Positions 45,337 to 57,218 of a DNA stretch of 64,000 nucleotides are shown in pieces. Position numbers and translations under genes: made by a program. The number at the start of each line of letters is the position of its first letter. Position 1 is the stretch's first letter. The stretch is from positions 88,262,665 through 88,326,664 of the forward strand of contig CM050453.2 of assembly GCA_027563935.2 (NCBI GenBank), read 5' to 3'. Source of the DNA: Costus lasius (lineage: Eukaryota > Streptophyta > Magnoliopsida > Zingiberales > Costaceae). The notes below the pieces were generated by a model, which did no database searches, was not told where the DNA came from, and saw only the letters and a list, made by a program, of their open reading frames with translations.

Positions 45337-45647
45337 AGAAAGAAATTAGAGAATTTGAGAGTTTAGGTGAAGTTCTAGAGCTTTAGACGTTTGGAGAGCA
45401 GTACGAGGGATTATGAATAAATGTGCCTGCTTCTAAATCTAGAGTAATCATACACTAGAAATCTATTGCTTTGTTATTCAGGTATCATAATCAAAGATGG
45501 GTGGTAAGTACATATCAAGTTGTTGTCCATGGTTTTCACTCTTTTTGGAACTGCTACTCCCCCCTTGTACCGCATAGCTAAAGATTTTGGTATTTAACTA
45601 TGAATCATGTCATAAATTTGAATTTCAATGTCATTTTCTCATTGCAG

Positions 45648-46243
45648 GAGATAAATTAATAGCAAACAATTCCATTGTGGATGATCAAACATTAGTCTCC
45701 GCTAGCGGGGTCTTTGAACTGGGTTTTTTCAAACCTGGTGATGATAATAAAAGGTTCCTAGGAATACGGTTTAGAAACATTTCAGTACAAACTATAGTAT
45801 GGGTTGCCAATAGAGACACTCCTTTGGAGAACACAGGTGGAACTCTCAATATTACTGCTAATGGAAATCTAGCCATCTTCAGTAGCACTGGATTTATTGT
45901 GTAGTCAACCAACAAATCCAACACCAATCCCATCTTGTAGCTACGAGATACTGGCAATCTTGTGTTAACAGAGGGAGCCTCAAAAAGCAGCATCCTTTGG
46001 CAAAGCTTTGATCATCCAACTGATACACGTCTTTCCGGCATGAAGTTAGAATTTGATTATAGAAGAAACCTTCCCATGTACCTTACATCATGGAAAAGTG
46101 CTTCTGACCCTTCTCCAGGGGAGTATGTGTATAGAGTCGAGAAGAAGGGAACCATACAAATTCTCCAGGTGATCTTCTTGACATTAGACAGATTGCTGAT
46201 GGGAGAGATGTGATGTACATCCGACTTGCAGCTTCTGAATTAG
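45648..46243 (+). pseudogene. S-receptor kinase ectodomain remnant
   Basis: B-lectin text: LIANNSIVDDQTLVSASGVF, then ELGFFKPGD, TIVWVANRDTPL, then TAG at 45902 where Trp is expected and TAG near 45937 where Gln is likely (both fit C-to-T change at methylated sites). LRDTGNLVLTEG and ILWQSFDHPTDT follow, ending with YLTSWKSASDPSPGEYVYRV. The frame then jumps at about 46160 to DIRQIADGRDVMYIRLAASE, the end of a PAN domain, in another frame. About 200 residues (S-locus glycoprotein domain and PAN start) are deleted. Donor GTAAAT at 46244. Confidence 0.8.
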
Positions 46244-46564
46244 GTAAATTTCGTTTTCTTATATTTATGGATGCCAATTTTACAAAAATCTAAAATAATT
46301 TCCAAGAATTATAAAACTAATAAGTCAATTTGTAGCTTTCCAAAATATCGGACCTAATTTGCAAATCTAATAAACTGCATGGAACAATTTGTAGTTAACT
46401 CTGAGAAAATAAGGGATCATCTACATGTTTTTCTGAAATTGTATTATCGTACTACATTGTGATTTTTGGAGAACTCCAAAATACTAGTAACTATTCAGCA
46501 TAATATATAATGCACAATCCTTTAATAGCCAACGATGATTTTAATCATAAAAATAATCTTGCAG

Positions 46565-47386
46565 GAAGTACTTGGAAAAAGAATCCTAGTAAGATCAAGC
46601 CCATTTCTGTAGCACTTGGCATTTTTGTGTTGGCTTGTCTGTCTTTAATTCTGTGGTTGAAGTGGAAAAGAAGACAAGGTATGCCCACTTTAACTTTATA
46701 TGGATAATCAATTTCATCTAGAGAATCAATTAGTGCACTTTGCTCTTAAATATGTTATTTCCCTGGGAAAAGCAATATTGAATTGATACTCTCCTTAAGA
46801 CAAAAAATTATATTAGTCATATTATCAATATGTAGAATAGTTATCATAATTTTAAAACAATTAGTACTAAATAAGAGTGCATAGAAATTAAGATAGCTCA
46901 ATTTTGTAATTGCAATTCATTTTAATGATATTTGTAAATTGGAAAGGAATGCAGTGCCTACTTTCATGAATCAGGCAAGCTAAAGAAGTCGCATAGCCAG
47001 AGAAACAAAGATGATGAACTAGAGTTACCTTTGTTTGATTTGCTCACAATCAAAATAGCTACGGAGAACTTCTCAAATGAAAATATAATCGGTCGTGGAG
47101 GATTTGGCCCAGTTTACAAGGTAATCTCATTTTTTACTACAAATATAAATCTACCTAAATTGTTATAATTTGCAGGGAAAATTGGAAGATGGAGTTGAGA
47201 TTGCTGTCAAAAGGTTGTCTAAAGATTCTCACCAGGGTATAGATGAGTTTAAAACCGAAGTTCAGTTGATTGCCAAACTACAACACAAAAATCTAGTTCG
47301 ATTGCTTGGCTGTTGCACTGAGGAGGAGGAACGAATATTGGTTTATGAGTATATGCAAAACAAGAGCTTGGATTCTTTTATTTTTG
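46565..47386 (+). pseudogene. S-receptor kinase transmembrane and kinase N-lobe exons
   Basis: Three exons. 46565-46678: basic juxtamembrane, then a membrane segment VALGIFVLACLSLILWL with KWKRRQ after it. About 46955-47120: [18 protein letters not shown] and the Gly loop [11 protein letters not shown]. 47177-47386: [16 protein letters not shown] (ATP-binding Lys), [17 protein letters not shown] and [15 protein letters not shown]. Boundaries have TTGCAG/GT-type sites. No stop occurs in these three exons. Confidence 0.85.
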
Positions 47387-49273
47387 GTATGACCTACAGA
47401 GCTTTATTCTTTTAGTTTATATTGTAAAAATCTATTGAATATTGTTTATAATTTTCATTAAATTATGAAAAATAATACTAATACTATATATATATATATA
47501 TATGTAATGAATAATCAGCAGGATCACATGCATAACATAAGTTGTAAGTAGGGGAAGTTAGGATTATAAAAATAATAATCAATATAATAAGGATTGTAGG
47601 ATACATTTTGAGCATAAAACTCAACTTTATTATAATTTTGGTTTACATAGCAAAGGATGCAATTCATATTATTATTCTATTAGAAAGATAAGAAAGATCA
47701 AATTAGCTTTCACAACCATGTGTCATGCATAATCTCTCTTATTGATGTTGCTTTTGCATTGCTTCCTTCAACAAATGGTGCTAGATTAAAGTTAGACATT
47801 GAATGCTCTTGTTTGGAGGCTAATCTAATTAAAACTCCATGGCAATTGCATTGAAATGTCACAAGCATGCTGAGTTCATACGGTAGTTTCGCAAACATCA
47901 TAGGAAATAATGGTGGAGAAGTTAATAGAAGTTTGATGGAAGCTGGGTAAATCTTCAAATTTCTTAAGAGGGCCGGCTCCCAAGAAAATGCATTCGTCTA
48001 GATGGAAGTTGGGTTTGAATACGAAGAAGTACAAGCATCACATGTAACTAGGTAGTAGAAAAAGTGCTAGAAATGATGTGGCAGACAATGAAGAATCAGA
48101 AGCTTAACATGCAACTAGGTAGCAGAAAGGATGTGGAAGATGGACTCGCTAGGTAAATCTCTCCACTTCGTCTATAAGGATAGGGCTACGATGGTAATAA
48201 CAATGATGTTAAAATATCATAGTAGGAGAGATGCTTAGTAGCTTCTCATGAGTTCATGAAGGTAGCTTTTTGTGCATATAGTTTAGAGCAAAACAAATCC
48301 ATGAACAACGGTTTCAAAATTAGCTTCCATTTCCCAATGCAGGTTGGCTAAGCCACTTACATTTTAGAGGGTAAAGAACCTGAAGAGACCTTGATTATAA
48401 GCTTTACCAAAGCTTAATAAGGCTCTTTTAAGTCTTTTTCTTTCAAAATAGCCTAAAATACAACTGCACCTAAAATGCTATATATCGATCAGGATATCAT
48501 CTAATAGTCACTCTAACATGAGTATTGGAATAGTCGTTCTCGAGATCATGATGCCCATCAACTCTCCCTAGGTAAAAAAAATGTTTACTTGCTGGGAATA
48601 TGAACTCTAATATGCCTTCTGGAGATTAGTTGTGAGTTTCTTCTTCCAGTAATTATTTGAAAATTTAGGAGTCATCTACTACAACAAACTAGATACCATC
48701 TAGTTTGTTTATTAGAAGGAAACATGACCGATAATCAAAAGTAGTGTCAATATACCCTGGAGCTCCATATTGCACTATGACCTTAGGGTGTATGGGAGAC
48801 AACTATTATTCTTAGTACTTAACTCATACTCTTCACTGGTTTATATTAGGGGTGATAAATTTTCCACCTTAAAATGTTGATGCTATCTCCGAAGACCTAA
48901 CAAATATGCATTATTACATAGCTTTTGCTTGATCTCTTAAATATTTGATTTTTTAAATATTATTTTATATTATTTGAGTTTTTGCTATTGTACTTTTCTA
49001 TACTAGTTTCATAATGTAATATATTCTTAGGGAATGAGCAATATATAATGTAGCTGAAAAATAAATTTTCATTCCCATTCAAGGATCCAAATGAAAGAAA
49101 AAAGAACTAATTAATAGTTCAAAACTATAACTTTTAAAGCGTCACAAGTCGAATCACTATAGCAACAGAATATGAGCATCTCAACTCCATGATATCCATA
49201 CACGATCCAATGCAATCTCTTTCTTCTTCTCATCTCATGTGTAGAAGGTGATGGCAACAGTGGATAAAGTGGG

Positions 49274-49656
49274 TAGGGATGTCAACAGGTCGGGTACCCG
49301 TATTTTTTGGCCAAATCCGAATCCGACCCGACCCAACCCGACCCGACCGAAACCCGAACCCGACTAATTAAAATATTTATTTTAAAATAGTTTTTTAAAT
49401 TATTTTTATAAAATATAATTATAAAATAATATTAATAATAATAAATCTATTTATTAAAAATTATTTTATTATATAAATATATATATATATAAATATAAAA
49501 TTTTATTTTTTATTATATATAATCGGGTATCGGGTACCCGCGGGTACCCATGGGGGTAAACCCGAACCCGACCCGATTAGTTAATCGGGTATCCGAACCC
49601 GCCATAAACAGGTCGGGTCGGGTACCCGCGAGGTCAGGTACCCATTGACATCCCTA
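49274..49656. mobile_element. hAT-like MITE
   Basis: 383 bp with ends TAGGGATGTCAACAGGTCGG and (inverted) TAGGGATGTCAATGGGTACC, flanked by the perfect 8-bp duplication AAAGTGGG (49266-49273, 49657-49664). CG-rich ends of CCCGACCCG type surround an AT-rich core. An 8-bp duplication is typical of hAT elements. Confidence 0.9.
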
Positions 49657-49850
49657 AAAGTGGGACACAAGATGAAAGGGGCAACACCCGAGATAAAGGA
49701 GGAGGTGCTTCTTTTATTTTTCCATTCTAATGTCTTAACATCTATCTCATTTAAGCATGACAGTGAATCATTTTACATAAAAAAGTGAAGTGTATGCTTA
49801 GGGTTTAACATTTGACAGTGCCTTTCTATGCCTAGCCTATATGTCCATGT

Positions 49851-50072
49851 CTAACTCTTTCCAATTTTGGTTGTCTTCTCCTATCTATGCCTAGGGTTAG
49901 GATTTTAAGTGTCCATGACAGTGAATCACTATAATTTTGGTTGTCCATGACAGTGAATCACTATAATTTTTTTTCTTTCATGATATCCATACACGATCCA
50001 AATGCCTACGGTTAGGATTTTAAGTGTCTAACTCTTTCCAATTTTGGTTGTCTTCTCCTATCTATGCCTAGC
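49851..50072. repeat. Local direct duplication
   Basis: ACTCTTTCCAATTTTGGTTG and the following bases to TATCTATGCCTAG occur twice, about 175 bp apart. CATGACAGTGAATCACTATA is also doubled in between. Confidence 0.8.
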
Positions 50073-50979
50073 CTATATGTCCATGTCTTGACATGTGATA
50101 TGTTCAAATTTTGAATTAAACTATTTAATTCTATTATACAAAAGAAAAAAAAAATCCACATATGCGGGTCTAAACCATGACCATTTGCCACTTGGTAATC
50201 ACTATTACCATGATGCCACTTGACAATAATTATCATAATTGGGATTCAAATTCAATCTAATTGTGTGACCCCTTAGTTTCTTGTGATACGAGTAGTAACA
50301 TTATAATATCTTTATAATGTTATAAATAGTAAGCATAGCCTAGCACTACATTATTGTAACCTAAGTCATAAAAATATTAAGATTCAACATAATCTTTTTA
50401 TGATAATATTCTTGTAAAGTTTAATCTCATTGTCCTTGATGTCTAGATACACCATAAATCATGGAATATGTCATGCTTGCATAGTTCAATTTCAATTTGA
50501 ACATAGCCATATATTTTATTCTCACTTGATCAAGATGTCATTATACCAACACTCCTATTACATAAAAGAGATAATTTTTTCCTTGATCACTCATATTCCT
50601 TTATGATTAATGATATACCCAATTATACCACTTATGGCAATCCAATTATGGGTGACATTTGACTATATGAAAGTATATAACTAGCAATGTTGGAATCTAG
50701 GGTGACATCAAGTCTAAGGATCACATACACTAAATGTTTTACACTCATACAACAATGCACGCAATATTCTCATGGTGGGTCTATCCAATTTATTGATCTC
50801 GAACATACTCATGTATTGACTTGATATCTTATATAATAAGAACTCTTTGTCATTAGTCACTAGTCTCAGTACGTTATTGTTTTCAATCTATAATATTACT
50901 TGACTTTGGGACATTTGAAAATAATTATATTATTCTAGGGATATTATTATAATTAATTTTATTATGTAGATATCAATTA

Positions 50980-51053
50980 AATATAATAATAATAATAATA
51001 ATAATAACAATAATAATAATAATAATAATAATAACAATAATAATAATAATAAT
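50980..51053. repeat. (AAT)n microsatellite
   Basis: About 24 units with occasional AAC substitutions. Confidence 0.9.
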
Positions 51054-52040
51054 ATCTTGATTAAAAATATAAATATGAACAAGATAAAATGTATGCTAAA
51101 ACTATCCTCTTATGATTGGTCTTTAGGGCATATCCCAACATATATGTCCATGAAGTTTGACAATCACTATAACTTAACTTTAAATTATCAGATCCAATAA
51201 CCTTAGTCCCATGTATGTGTAAATGATTGTGCTCATGGCTCAATATACAATTATTTTGTTCTTAGTTCCCACTTTATTTTGGATAATAAAAGTAAATTAT
51301 TGCATATATTTTTACCAAAATAGGGTGTCATGGACTCAATATTTTTCTAGACACTCAAGTATGAAAAATCGCAATGGTTATTGTATAGCACAAGCTCTCT
51401 GTGCAAAAGATAGTATCTCTTAACAAATTATGTAACAAAGAAGAATTTGTTATCGTAGGTTGAGATTTCTCTGCTTATCATAATTTAACTTCTTAGTAAA
51501 GGAGGTCCTAGGATGCTCCTAAAAAGGGTTCATCCAATATTGACCTCTAAGGTAGCACATGGTACCTCAAAAACTATAGAAAATAAGGGAATTATAGAAT
51601 AGACATGGAGGTCAATTGGATCTTAATTTTTATAATGGATTTATTAGAGGACAATGCTCAATGAAATTCATCCTTCATTAGGTAGTTATTGGGATTTTAA
51701 TTGAGTTAGATACACGTATGAACCAATGATAGAATGTAGTTAATCCATGGAAGCTATGAGCTTCAAATAGAGTTATCGGTTAGCCAATTATATATGGACC
51801 TCACTTTTCTAGAGCTAGCTCAAAGCCCTTAAGCTAGCATGATAAACCTAGAAAAATAATAGAGTTTAAGGGACACTTCTTTATAGGGCTTCAGGTACTA
51901 TCAACACATTTCAGTTTGCCATGGTGCTAGTAAATGAATAGACCTAGTTCTTTTTGTTAAAATTCAAAATCACTAGCATAAAACAATATTATAAACCTTG
52001 TTTCTTTGCGTCTAGACAAAAATCCTTCCGTCCTAAGAAC

Positions 52041-52662
52041 CTTATGCTGTGTTTACTAGGAGGAATGAAAATATAGAGGGAAGGGAAAAAAGAGGGATGA
52101 ATGTGAGGGAGGAAGGGATTGTGGGTCACATGAAAGTCACATGACCCAACTGGAGAAAAGAGGGGAAGCCCTAGCACGGCGGCAGTGGCAGCAAGCGGTA
52201 GGGTAGCATCGGCGAGTAGTAGAGTGGCATAGGCGAGAGGCTAGCAAGCGGCGGCATCGACGAGAGGCGAGCGCTAAGCGGGAGAGTAGGTTGCGGCATC
52301 GGCGAGAGGCGAGCGCAGAGTTGAAGAGTGGGCGAGTAGGCGACAACAACAGCGAGAGGAGAGCATTGAGTGGGAGAGAAGGCGAGCATGCGGCAGCAAT
52401 AGTAAGAGGCGAGCGGAGAATGGTTGAGCGGGCAAGTAGGCGGTGGCTTTGGCAAGAGGTGACCGCCGAGCGGGAGAGCGGGAGAGGAAGGGATTTACTA
52501 TAGCAATTCGCTCAATTTGGGCGGATTGCAAAACGAAGGAAAACGGCAGCGTTTTCCTTCTTCCTTTCCCTCTTCATGTTTCCATTCGCCCTAGTAAACG
52601 AGGGAAAGGACACATTTCCATCCTTTCCCTTCTCTCTTCCCTCTAAGTAAACAAGGCATAAG
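52041..52662. mobile_element. Inverted-repeat element with GC-rich core
   Basis: 622 bp. The left end CTTATGCTGTGTTTACT and the inverted right end CTTATGCCTTGTTTACT differ at two of 17 positions. GAGGGAAGG-type purine text follows at both ends. The core (52170-52500) is GGCGAG-rich; the 70-95-codon frames there are repeat artefacts. It interrupts a gypsy RT relic between HRLTL and VLRTEG on the minus strand. I could not identify a target duplication, so the superfamily is open. Confidence 0.7.
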
Positions 52663-53320
52663 AGTTAGTCTATGGTGTTCTTGGTGATTACATTTGTTAG
52701 CACTATATATCAAAATGTCATCAAAATATATATTAAAAAATTGACCTAGATATAGGCTAAGAATATGATGCATGACTTTCTTAGAAGTGGTGGGGCATGG
52801 CCAAAAGGCATTAGTAGGCACTCTTGTAGACCATCTTTTATCTTAAAAGCTATCATTCACTTTTGTCCCAATCCAAAACCATCTAAGGAGATCTAACATA
52901 TCATCTAGCATGGATAGGAAAGTGATATTTGATTGTGATTTGATTATTGGCTCTACAATATACGCTTATACCATCCTTCTTTAGATTAAGTAGGGTTGAT
53001 ATGGCGCAAGGACTTACATTTTCTTGAATGAACCCTTTATGCAAGTGTTCATTGACTTGTTATTTGAGTTCAGTATGTTTTGTATGGTTCATTTTATGAT
53101 GGTACTAGACTAAATTAGTATGTAGAAAGCAATGTGCTCTTAGACTATTTATTTTCAAAACATCATTTGGATTGGACAAACATATTTTATAGGGTTCATC
53201 TTATAGTGGGGTAAATATGGTAATGATGATCCATGCATCGAGTCAATGGCATGTTGGATGCCTTCTCAAGTGGAAACGCATTAGGAAGTTCCTTAATGAC
53301 AACGTTAGAGATCTTACTAA
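52663..53320 (-). pseudogene. Ty3/gypsy reverse transcriptase relic
   Basis: Minus-strand text in several frames: ELPNAFPLEKASNMPLTRCM-like linker near 53290, KGFIQENVSPCAIS then NLKKDGI near 53000, ITIKYHFPI, and HILSLYLGQF, then YFDDILIYS with the catalytic Y-x-D-D kept (about 52700). Many stops. It continues left of the inserted element for a short distance. Confidence 0.75.
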
Positions 53321-54216
53321 TAAGCTTTGAACTTCAATGAAGGTAAATCTTATTGGTCTAAGAAATATTTAAACTACTACCACCATCAATGTCATGTCCA
53401 ACCATGACTTGTAGAATAGGTGGTAAAAAAATGTTAGTCCTTTTTTATTATTAGGGCTTAGTTATGCTAAGAAGCACCTCATGACAATCACATTAAGTTG
53501 GGTGCTAGGGTTGTCTTGTTGTATTCACTAGAATAAATTTGGCCTTATAAAATTTATTACTCCCACCTTCATTGTGGCTAGCATTCTCTTTAGGCACCCT
53601 GCCAACTAAAAGAAAAGCCTTTTTTTTTACAATATCTACAATAGTGTTTGTGCCTTTGAATATTATACTATATGGGTCCCTTAGATGTTAATTCTACTTG
53701 ACCCTTTCACATTTCTGCAAATGTGGGCATAGGGTTAGGCCAAGGGGTAGGATGAGAGAGGGTATCAATCAACATTCAAAGGGGACTAGTAAGATTAGGA
53801 TAGTTGTAGATTGTGTTTAACTGCACATGCCATGGTGCAGATGACCTCAATGTCATGTTTTAATCTATCCTTGAATCGTGATAGGTTCAAATTCAACTCT
53901 TCTTCAACGTCACAACATATTAATAACTATTTGAATTACATCATATAATGGGAGATTAAGTCAATACCAAACTAGTATACATCTATATATACACACATAA
54001 TAGAGTGTGTAATAAGCAAAGCAAACAAACATGCCTAGTAACTCACTAATATCTAATTAGCTTAAAATTTTGTATATGTTGTTATTTGATTTATTGTTTT
54101 GCAATTTTAAAATTTTTCACATGCCAAAAATATTAGATTAGTGAAATGTTGGATACCAAAACAACCATTATATCTCAAGCTAACGAAAGATCAAAAACTT
54201 GACAAGATAAAATCAA

Positions 54217-55043
54217 AGGTGAACTGTTGGATTGGAAAATGCGACTTGAAATTATCGAAAGAATTGCTCGGGGACTTCTTTACCTTCACTGTGATTCTAG
54301 ATTGAAAATAATACATAGAGATCTCAAAACAAGCAATATTATACTTGACAAGGAGATGAACCCAAAAATCTCAGACTTTAGGACTGCAAGAATTTTCGAG
54401 GCGGATCAAAATGCAGATAATACTAAAAGAATAGTTTGTACATAGTAAGTTTCTTTCTATTCAAACACATAGAAAACTTGTTATCATTTCAAAGAAATAA
54501 ATATATATTATGGATGTATGCAGTGGATACATGTCACTAGAGTATGCCATGAATGGTCTTTTTTCAGAGAAATCTGATGTGTTCAGTTTTGGTGTTATAA
54601 TGCTAGAAATTTTAAGTGGTAAGAGGAATAGGACAACGGGTCAATCAGAATCTCACAAGAATCTTATTCAACAGGTACCAAGTGAACCTTGTCTCAATAA
54701 AATTATCCTTCTTAATTTATTTTGACCATTCTAGTATGTTTTTTATAAACTTTGCATAGGCATATGAATTTGGCGGGAAGATAGATGCTTGGAACTAGTA
54801 GATGAAGCAATGGGAGAATCTTATCCCATATCCAAAGTCACGAGATTTATCCATGTGGCTCTACTATGCATACAAGAAGGAAGTCATGACAGACCAACAA
54901 TGGACAATATAGTTCTAATGCTAAGAAGTGAAGATATTGTATTTCCTGAACCTAGGAGCATTGCTTTGTTCCCAACAAATACTTTTGAAACAAATTGGAG
55001 TTCCGGGAATGAAATTAGTGTAACATTATTAACAGGTCGATAA
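54217..55043 (+). pseudogene. S-receptor kinase C-lobe exons
   Basis: Three exons. About 54217-54444: [30 protein letters not shown] (HRD at 54314-54322), then [10 protein letters not shown] in which the DFG glycine is Arg (54380-54382). 54524-54674: [20 protein letters not shown] and [14 protein letters not shown]. 54760-55043: a one-base loss near 54770 puts the expected WRED text out of frame, then LVDEAMGESYPISKV, ALLCIQEGSHDRPTM and a normal end at TAA 55041-55043. The DFR change and the frameshift would abolish activity. Confidence 0.85.
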
Positions 55044-56089
55044 CACAATATCCAAACACGACATGTATTATTATGATTCCTAAGGATGTTAATTTACAAA
55101 GTTAAGTATAAAATTATTACAATATGTGGTTGCTATTTTTCTTAGGATTCAATGAAAAGCATATTAATGTGGCTCATGATTATTTTAATAGGAGATTACA
55201 TGCTACAGAAAATTAATATCATCCACTAGTTTACTTCTTGTGCACCTCCCTTCTTGCCAACATTCATGTTCTTGTTGAAGGTATGTTTTGTCGCTAAAAA
55301 ATATAATAATTAATGGGGACAATTGAGTTTTGGCCCAGAAAAGGAGTAAAAAAAAAAGTGAAAAGCGCATGAATTTTTGGATGGAAATTTTGGACATCAG
55401 TTATGTAAAGATTAAAAAAATCAATTAACACGCTCGCATGAAATGAGCTTAAATCTCAATTTAGGTCAAAATTACCGTAACGCAGTGTGTATCCGAGGCG
55501 TGGCAAATCTCCCTGGCAATCCAAAGAATTTGGGTCACAAATTTTGACCGTGAAACAATGAGGGATGACCTCCAAAAAAATAATAAAATAAATAGATTAT
55601 CGAGGATTTTAGTCCCAACCATAAGTGGCGTGGTGATAAATAAATATATATTTTTTAAAAAAATGGCATATACGTAAATAGCAAGAAAAAAATATATAAA
55701 TAGGGATATTAGGTCCTAGGAAATGAAAGAACACAATTACAATGTCTAGATGCTAAGGTAAAATGCTACAATATTAACAATGAGATTTTCATTGTTAGAT
55801 AGACAAATTTTTTTTATTTTTTTTGATAGAAAGACAGCTCCAAAATAAATTATATATTTTAAAGAAAAAATAACTTAAAAATAACTTAAAAAATTTATTG
55901 TAAAGTTCATACTCAATAAGTTGAGCATTAATTAATCTCTGACTGCGTTTAAGCTGAAGTTAGTCCTTCAAGAATTATGAACCGTGAGTACAACTCTCTA
56001 TTAGTCAGTTGCTATATGATTGAATGGCGTAGAGACATACAAAAGAGCGCAGAGTCTGAAGTCAAGGCAAGTGGATTAATTAAATCTGA
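55044..56089. other. Unassigned AT-rich DNA
   Basis: Downstream of the receptor kinase. No coding family or TE end recognised. The left limit of the following gypsy fragment is not visible. Confidence 0.4.
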
Positions 56090-57140
56090 GTGAAGTTAAA
56101 ATTGAATTTTAAAGGGATCGTCGGAGTCATGGAAGCCAATGGGTGTGACCCAATTCCCTTAGGAGTCACTTGTGAAGCTTCTACAGAGCCTCAGGAAGAG
56201 CCCCACAAATTTTTAGCCCAAACAGGGGTTTATGCAGCCCAAACAGAGCTTCCTGCTAGTTTTCCTACCAAAATTACAGCCTATGAAAAATATTATACCC
56301 CCGGTGTAAAAGCCTCTGCCCAAGAACTGGCTGAAATTATAGTTTGTGAAAAACATTACACCCCTGGTGTAAACTGCCTAGTATGCCCAAAACCTTATGC
56401 TAGTTTTTCAGCCGAAATTAAAGTCTGTGAAAAATATTACACCCCCGGTATAAAATGCCTAGTGTGCCGATACACTTGAAAGATGTTGTGAAGAAGGAAG
56501 TGCTTAAACTATTGGATGCTGGAGTCATATATCCAATATCAGACAGTTCTTGGGTAAGTCCGGTTCATGTCGTTCCCAAGAAGGGAGGTGTCACCGTGAT
56601 TAAGACTGATGCAGATGAATTGATACCGATGCGCACGGTTACATGATACAGGATGTGCATTGATTACAGGAAGTTGAATTCTGCTACACGAAAAAACCAC
56701 TTCCCTCTACCATTTATTAATCAGATGTTGGATAGATTAGCTCATAATTTTTTACTTTTGTTTTCTGGATGGTTTCTCATGTTTCTTTCAAATTCCCATC
56801 CATCCAGAAGATCAGGAGAAAACAACATTTACATGTTCCTATGACACCTATGCATATAGGAGAATGCCGTTTGGTCTCTGCAATGCCCCTACAACATTCC
56901 AACAAGCAATGATGACCATATTATCTGATTTTAATGAAGACTTTATGGATATATTTATGAATGATTTTTCTATATACGTTTCCTCTTTTCATCATTGTTT
57001 GTCTAATTTATTCAAGGTTTTGCAGAGATGTGAAGAGGTGAATCTAGTTTTGAACTGGGAGAAGTGTCATTTCATGGTCAAGGAAGGTGTTGTCCTTAGT
57101 TATCTAGTTTCTGAGCGAGGGATAGAGGTGGATAAACTTG
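56090..57140 (+). pseudogene. Athila/Tat-like RT fragment with repeat-coded leader
   Basis: A 129-codon frame (56090-56479) ends in three repeats of a (V/A)(C/Y)EKYYTPG(V/I)K type, coded by TTACACCCC(T/C)GGTGTAA-like palindromes. It runs directly into RT text: PIHLKDVVKKEVLKLLDAGV, SWVSPVHVVPKKGG, then [20 protein letters not shown] and MPFGLCNAPTTFQQAM. The catalytic box reads FMNDFS where F-x-D-D is expected (first Asp to Asn). GIEVDKL ends the match near 57140. Frame shifts near 56460, 56650 and 56760. The palindrome repeats lie immediately before RT, a coding position, unlike the LTR arrays. Confidence 0.75.
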
Positions 57141-57218
57141 TTGTATCCCAACGAGGAGCTAGACAAAAACTTATCTCTAGCGTTGCCACCAAAGACTTGT
57201 TGTGTCCAAAAACTTGTT

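Larger units (their letters stand above)
47387..54216 (+). other. Expanded intron of the receptor kinase
   Basis: Falls at the usual intron after the SLDSFIF codons, so it is an intron rather than a break in an exon. It holds a hAT-like MITE, a duplication, AT and AAT simple repeats, and a gypsy pol relic with a MITE inside. Between 47390 and 49270, and between 50080 and 52040, I see no family. Confidence 0.7.
45496..55043 (+). pseudogene. G-type lectin S-receptor-like kinase pseudogene
   Basis: The order of pieces follows the standard S-domain receptor kinase: lectin ectodomain, end of PAN domain, transmembrane exon, juxtamembrane and kinase exons, with splice signals at each step. Breaks: two TAG codons in the lectin part, loss of the S-locus glycoprotein domain and most of PAN, DFG changed to DFR (54374-54382), and a one-base shift in the last exon. 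The kinase intron at 47387-54216 is about 6.8 kb and TE-filled. An intact copy would be a plasma-membrane receptor kinase. The ATG at 45496 (MGGKYISSCCPWFSLFLELL) may be a decayed signal peptide, with a good acceptor at 45641-45647. Confidence 0.85.

Noticed and set aside
52137..52531. Several overlapping frames of 70-94 codons on the minus strand
   Set aside because: They come from the GGCGAG-rich core of an inverted-repeat element, with no motif and biased composition.
47387..54216. Large insertion breaking the receptor kinase gene
   Set aside because: The flanking exon ends match the usual intron position with a GT donor, so it is an expanded intron. The gene is broken by other changes.
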